Assembly: GCF_042649825.1 (NCBI RefSeq)
Contig: NZ_JBHSAB010000014.1
Location: 1 to 64,000 of the forward strand
Direction of reading: 5' to 3'
DNA length: 64,000 bases
From: Legionella_C dresdenensis
GTDB lineage: Bacteria; Pseudomonadota; Gammaproteobacteria; Legionellales; Legionellaceae
This document shows positions 60,871 to 64,000 of this stretch, piece after piece. Position numbers and translations under genes: made by a program. Below the pieces are notes generated by a model. The model ran no database searches. It saw nothing but the letters and a program-made list of their open reading frames with translations, and was not told the DNA's origin. Position 1 is the stretch's first letter. Every line of letters begins with the position of its first letter.

Positions 60871-62560
60871 CGGAAACAACCGTAGCAAGCCCCATGCGGC
60901 GCGGATCAGAAGCAGCGGTAATCACATTCAGTTTTTTATCCCAGCTGATAGCCTGCATATCGCCATAATACTGCTTTAAGGCCATTAGCTGATATCCCAT
61001 AGCCCGCAGTTGAGTCTGCAACCCGTCAGAAAAAGTATCAGGCTCAAACTGAATTACATCGGGCAGATACTGATGATGAAAACGCATACCGGATACCATG
61101 GTAATCGCCCCCGAATAATCGTTAAACCATAAGCTGGCGAGTAAAACCATGGTCGGAATTCGGCTACCGCCCGGCGTACCGACAATAGCAAGCCGGCCTG
61201 GCATTTCCAGAAATGTCGGTGTCATATTAGATAACGGCCGTTTGCCAGGGGCAATCGCATTCAATTGACTGCCGACAACACCGAATACGTTTTTAACGCC
61301 TGGTTTAACCGCAAAATCATCCATATGATCATTGAGCAACACCCCTGTACCTGCTGCCACAACGCCAGAACCAAAAATATAATTGACGCTCATAGTTGCT
61401 GATACCCGGTTGCCTTCCTGATCCAGAATGGCTATATGAGTGGTATTGCCAGCACCAGCCGGCATAGGCGCAGTACTCAGTTTGCTGCTTGGCGTCGCTT
61501 TATCAGGATTAATCAAATGCGTTAATCCTTTGGCATAACCAGCAGACAATAACTTGGACAATGGGATCTTGACAAAACCGGGATCAGCCATTGTTTGATT
61601 GCTTTGCCAGAAAGCAAGGCGCATCACCTCTACCAGATAATGAACATATTGCACTCGGGAAAAAGTTGTTAACGGATAATTCGCCAGCATATTTAACATC
61701 ATAATCAGCATGGTACCGCCCGCGGACGGCGGTGGTACAGTAATGATCAGCATATTATGGTATGCGCCTTGCAGCGGCTCTCTGATTTTGACCTGATAAC
61801 GAGCCAAATCGTTTAAGGTCCAGATCCCTCCGGCATCACGGTTTCCTTTCACCAGTTGCTGTGCCGTTTCTCCCTGATAAAAACCCTTCTGCCCTTGTTC
61901 TGCCAGACGTTTTAGCGTCTTTGCCAAATCAGGCTGGCGTAAACGCTCACCAGGTTTATAAACCTTGCCGTTATTCAAATAGGAGGCGCTGCTTGCGGGA
62001 TAGCGTTTGAGGATCTCGAGCCTATCCATCATCTGACAAAAATAAATGAATTGCTCATCCACCAAAAAGCCCTGCTCTGCAAGCCGGATTGCCGGTGCCA
62101 GAGAAGCGGAAAGCGGTAATCGGCCATAATGGCCGGCAATATAAACCAGCGCTGCCGGCTCACCCGGAATTCCCGCTGCCAGGCCGCCATTAAGCGACAA
62201 ACCAGGAACCGGATCACCGTTTTTATCCAGAAACATATCCTGGCTTGCTGCCAGAGGTGCAACTTCCCGGCCATCAACTACGATATTCTCTTTAGTTCCA
62301 GCATTATGCAGTAACCAAAAACCACCGCCGCCCAAACCGGAGTGGTAAGGTTCGACAACAGCCAGAGCCGCGCTCACAGCAACTGCGGCATCAAACGCAT
62401 TGCCGCCGGCAGCAAGGATCTCAAGCCCTGCCTGGGTAGCCAGAGGATGCGCGCTGGCGACAGCATAGCCGGGCGGCTTTTCCGCCAGAACAGCTGATTG
62501 GGCATAACCCATAGAACTGATAAGACAAATTAAGGCAAGTAACGCGGCTTTACGCAACAT
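60839..62560 (-). CDS. ggt: gamma-glutamyltranspeptidase
   Basis: A periplasmic enzyme that cleaves the gamma-glutamyl bond of glutathione. Signal peptide at 1-21 (LLALICLISSMGYAQ). The nucleophile Thr is in GAGNTTHIAILDQEG (~370), where the precursor cuts itself into two chains. The start with GGGGGG about 3-8 bp before it fits the signal peptide; the frame is open further upstream. The start overlaps coaD by 11 bp. Confidence 0.94.
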   Translation of the reverse strand: MLRKAALLALICLISSMGYAQSAVLAEKPPGYAVASAHPLATQAGLEILAAGGNAFDAAVAVSAALAVVEPYHSGLGGGGFWLLHNAGTKENIVVDGREVAPLAASQDMFLDKNGDPVPGLSLNGGLAAGIPGEPAALVYIAGHYGRLPLSASLAPAIRLAEQGFLVDEQFIYFCQMMDRLEILKRYPASSASYLNNGKVYKPGERLRQPDLAKTLKRLAEQGQKGFYQGETAQQLVKGNRDAGGIWTLNDLARYQVKIREPLQGAYHNMLIITVPPPSAGGTMLIMMLNMLANYPLTTFSRVQYVHYLVEVMRLAFWQSNQTMADPGFVKIPLSKLLSAGYAKGLTHLINPDKATPSSKLSTAPMPAGAGNTTHIAILDQEGNRVSATMSVNYIFGSGVVAAGTGVLLNDHMDDFAVKPGVKNVFGVVGSQLNAIAPGKRPLSNMTPTFLEMPGRLAIVGTPGGSRIPTMVLLASLWFNDYSGAITMVSGMRFHHQYLPDVIQFEPDTFSDGLQTQLRAMGYQLMALKQYYGDMQAISWDKKLNVITAASDPRRMGLATVVSVNPEGYGVNH

Positions 62561-63041
62561 AACCCCCCTTCCTCTGTAGCAATGCTTCAGCAACACAAGC
62601 TGGTACGAACTGACTAACACTACCATTGAAACTGGCAATTTCCCGTACCAGAGAGGAAGAGATAAACATTAAATCTTCAGAAGGCGTCAGAAACAGTGTT
62701 TCAATGTCTTTAGACAATTTCCGATTCATTCCCGCGAGTTGGAATTCATACTCAAAATCATTCACTGCCCTTAAACCACGAAGAATAATACCTGCGTTCT
62801 GCTGCTTCACAAAATCCATCAATAAGGTATTAAACCCAAGCACAGTGACGCCCGGCAGATCGCCAATCGCTTTCCTGATTAATTCAATTCGGGTTTCCAA
62901 TGGAAAATAGGGCTGCTTCATTTCATTACTCGCAACTGCGATAATCAGTTCAGGAAATATTTTGGCCGCACGGGTGATTATATCAACATGGCCATTGGTC
63001 ACTGGGTCAAAAGTACCAGGGTAAACTGCTCGATGTTTCAT
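62550..63041 (-). CDS. coaD: phosphopantetheine adenylyltransferase
   Basis: Fourth step of coenzyme A synthesis. The N-terminus AVYPGTFDPVTNGHVDII contains the (H)xGH-type nucleotidyl motif, and ISSSLVREIASF lies at the C-terminal side. The start at MKHRAVYPG gives the usual 163 residues; the frame is open upstream to 63116 but that part is not conserved. Confidence 0.96.
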   Translation of the reverse strand: MKHRAVYPGTFDPVTNGHVDIITRAAKIFPELIIAVASNEMKQPYFPLETRIELIRKAIGDLPGVTVLGFNTLLMDFVKQQNAGIILRGLRAVNDFEYEFQLAGMNRKLSKDIETLFLTPSEDLMFISSSLVREIASFNGSVSQFVPACVAEALLQRKGGYVA

Positions 63042-63188
63042 AATATATTCTGATGATTGCAAGTTGTTCGAGTCTAGCGTATTGTAATAAAAAAAACTAT
63101 TCTCATGAAAAATCAACCTTGATATTACAATAGGAAGTCAAGGCCACAGGAATGATCAAAATACAACATGCCAAACAAGGATAGTGTA

Positions 63189-63860
63189 ATGAATTTAATA
63201 AAATCATTTTGCCTTTCTTCCGTCGTTTTATTAACTGCGTGCGCACCTAAACCCCCTGTTGAGCCTGCCGATATTGCGCCGCCCAAACAACAGATTACCA
63301 GCGTTACTGCTGCTTCTGAAGCGACACCAGATACTAAAGATCAAAAACAAAAGCAGGCGCAGACCGCTAGCGCGAAAGCGTCCGCTAGAACCCCTGGTTC
63401 CTGGGATTTATCAGGCGCCATTGCAGGCCGCAGCAAAAACAAAGCCTGGAGCGCTTCTATTAACTGGCTGCAACAAGGTGCAAACAATTATCAGATCCGA
63501 TTATTTGGCCCCTTGGGCAGCGGGACCGTTATGGTCGCAAAAAGCGGTGGGGTTGTAACTTATCGTGACGGTCCTAAAACAGCCAGTTCAAAAAGCGCCG
63601 ATGCCATCCTGCAAAAAGAAGGCGGTATCCGTTTACCAGTCAGTAACCTCTATTATTGGGTTCGCGGGATTCCGGCTCCTGGTTCAGTCCAGTCAGCCCA
63701 GCGCGATGCCAATAACAATCTTAAAATATTAAGACAATCGGGTTATACCATTGAATATTTAAGCTACAACCAATACGCCGGCTTTGTTTTACCGGCGCAA
63801 ATACGGCTGCAGGGCAATGGCGTATTTATCAAGTTAGTTATCAAACGCTGGAAAGTATAA
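63189..63860 (+). CDS. lolB: outer-membrane lipoprotein LolB
   Basis: LolB receives lipoproteins from LolA and inserts them in the outer membrane. The lipobox LLTAC is at ~14-18 of a lipoprotein signal peptide, followed by a Pro/Ala/Gln-rich linker. The fold parts WDLSGAIAGRSKNKAWSASI and NLYYWVRGIPAPG match the family. AAGGA 11 bp before the ATG decides the start against 63168. Confidence 0.9.
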   Translation: MNLIKSFCLSSVVLLTACAPKPPVEPADIAPPKQQITSVTAASEATPDTKDQKQKQAQTASAKASARTPGSWDLSGAIAGRSKNKAWSASINWLQQGANNYQIRLFGPLGSGTVMVAKSGGVVTYRDGPKTASSKSADAILQKEGGIRLPVSNLYYWVRGIPAPGSVQSAQRDANNNLKILRQSGYTIEYLSYNQYAGFVLPAQIRLQGNGVFIKLVIKRWKV

Positions 63861-63878
63861 AAAAAATTAAAAACATCG

Positions 63879-63907
63879 TTGACATCAAGCCCATTTATCT
63901 GCAAAAT
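63879..63907 (+). promoter_or_regulatory. promoter of the tRNA-Gln gene
   Basis: TTGACA, 17 bp, then CAAAAT, about 70 bp before the tRNA. The -35 is perfect and the -10 weaker. Confidence 0.5.
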
Positions 63908-63978
63908 ACGCAGCACATTGCAGCGTGATTCAGCGATGTTTTTCAAGGATGATTAATAATAGAGAATCTACAGCTTAT

Positions 63979-64000
63979 TGGGGTGTCGCCAAGTGGTAAG
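63979..64000 (+). tRNA. tRNA-Gln, 5' part
   Basis: The first 22 bases (acceptor strand TGGGGTG, then GCCAAGTGGTAAG) match the start of bacterial tRNA-Gln. The gene runs out of the window, so the anticodon is not seen. Confidence 0.75.

Noticed and set aside
62561..62638. Upstream extension of gamma-glutamyltranspeptidase
   Set aside because: The signal peptide and ribosome-binding site place the start at 62560; the extension overlaps coaD further.

Overview
The window looks like a chromosomal segment of a gammaproteobacterium, most likely Legionellales (Legionellaceae). The reasons are: the block nnr-tsaE-amiB-mutL-miaA; the run thrS-infC-rpmI-rplT-pheS-pheT-ihfA next to rplM-rpsI, petABC and sspAB; polyhydroxybutyrate genes; and interspersed effector-like proteins (coiled coil, Fic domain, helical repeats). 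This is judged from gene content and order only. No database search was possible, so the genus is an inference.

Layout. 0.2-1.6 kb: a coiled-coil, effector-like gene. 1.6-8.6 kb: a minus-strand housekeeping cluster (glycosyltransferase family 9, CHCC zinc protein, miaA, mutL, amiB, tsaE, nnr), tightly overlapped. 8.7-12.5 kb: sspB, sspA and the bc1 complex (petC, petB, petA). 12.7-21.2 kb: translation genes, a ferredoxin, ihfA and tRNA-Val. infC starts on ATT. 21.3-28.2 kb: SulP transporter, a small conserved protein, a possible sRNA, an XRE-like regulator, uridine phosphorylase, PAP2 phosphatase, a TTC38-like repeat protein and a DUF1415 protein.

28.2-43.2 kb is an AT-rich accessory island. 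It is bounded by an exact 30-bp direct repeat of the 3' end of the DUF1415 gene. It holds a damaged RelE/HigB-type toxin with its antitoxin, a complete higBA-like pair with a palindromic operator, an ATPase_2-type ATPase and a fragment of a second copy, a Fic-domain protein with a variant active-site loop, transposase remnants, several large orphan proteins, a glutaredoxin-MauE fusion and a 59-residue tandem-repeat protein. Inside it, a 4.1-kb sub-island is bounded by a 130-bp duplication of the 3' end of the 675-residue gene, and the Fic gene is bounded by a 75-bp direct repeat. A 161-bp MITE-like element occurs twice in inverted orientation, inside the island and just beyond it. The second copy supplies the last codons of a deformylase-like gene.

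44-51.2 kb: two divergent gene sets that may act together. On the minus strand, a regulator, an orphan sensor-like protein, an MHS-type transporter and a large peptide-deformylase-like protein form a tight operon. On the plus strand lie a small protein, an FAD/NAD(P)-binding protein and a Bcr/CflA-type exporter. A small-molecule import/modification/export role is an inference.

51.7-64 kb: an orphan protein, an EF-hand-like protein, an O-antigen-ligase family protein, PHB genes (phasin, phaR, two phaB), a fatty-acid desaturase, a small membrane protein, mutM, plsC, ggt, coaD, lolB and the 5' end of a tRNA-Gln.

Several short interspersed repeat families recur: a 27-bp palindrome (4 copies), an 86-bp double-hairpin (2 copies), GC-rich CCCTCTCC hairpins and GCCGCGG hairpins. 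I see no CRISPR array, prophage, rRNA operon or intact insertion sequence.
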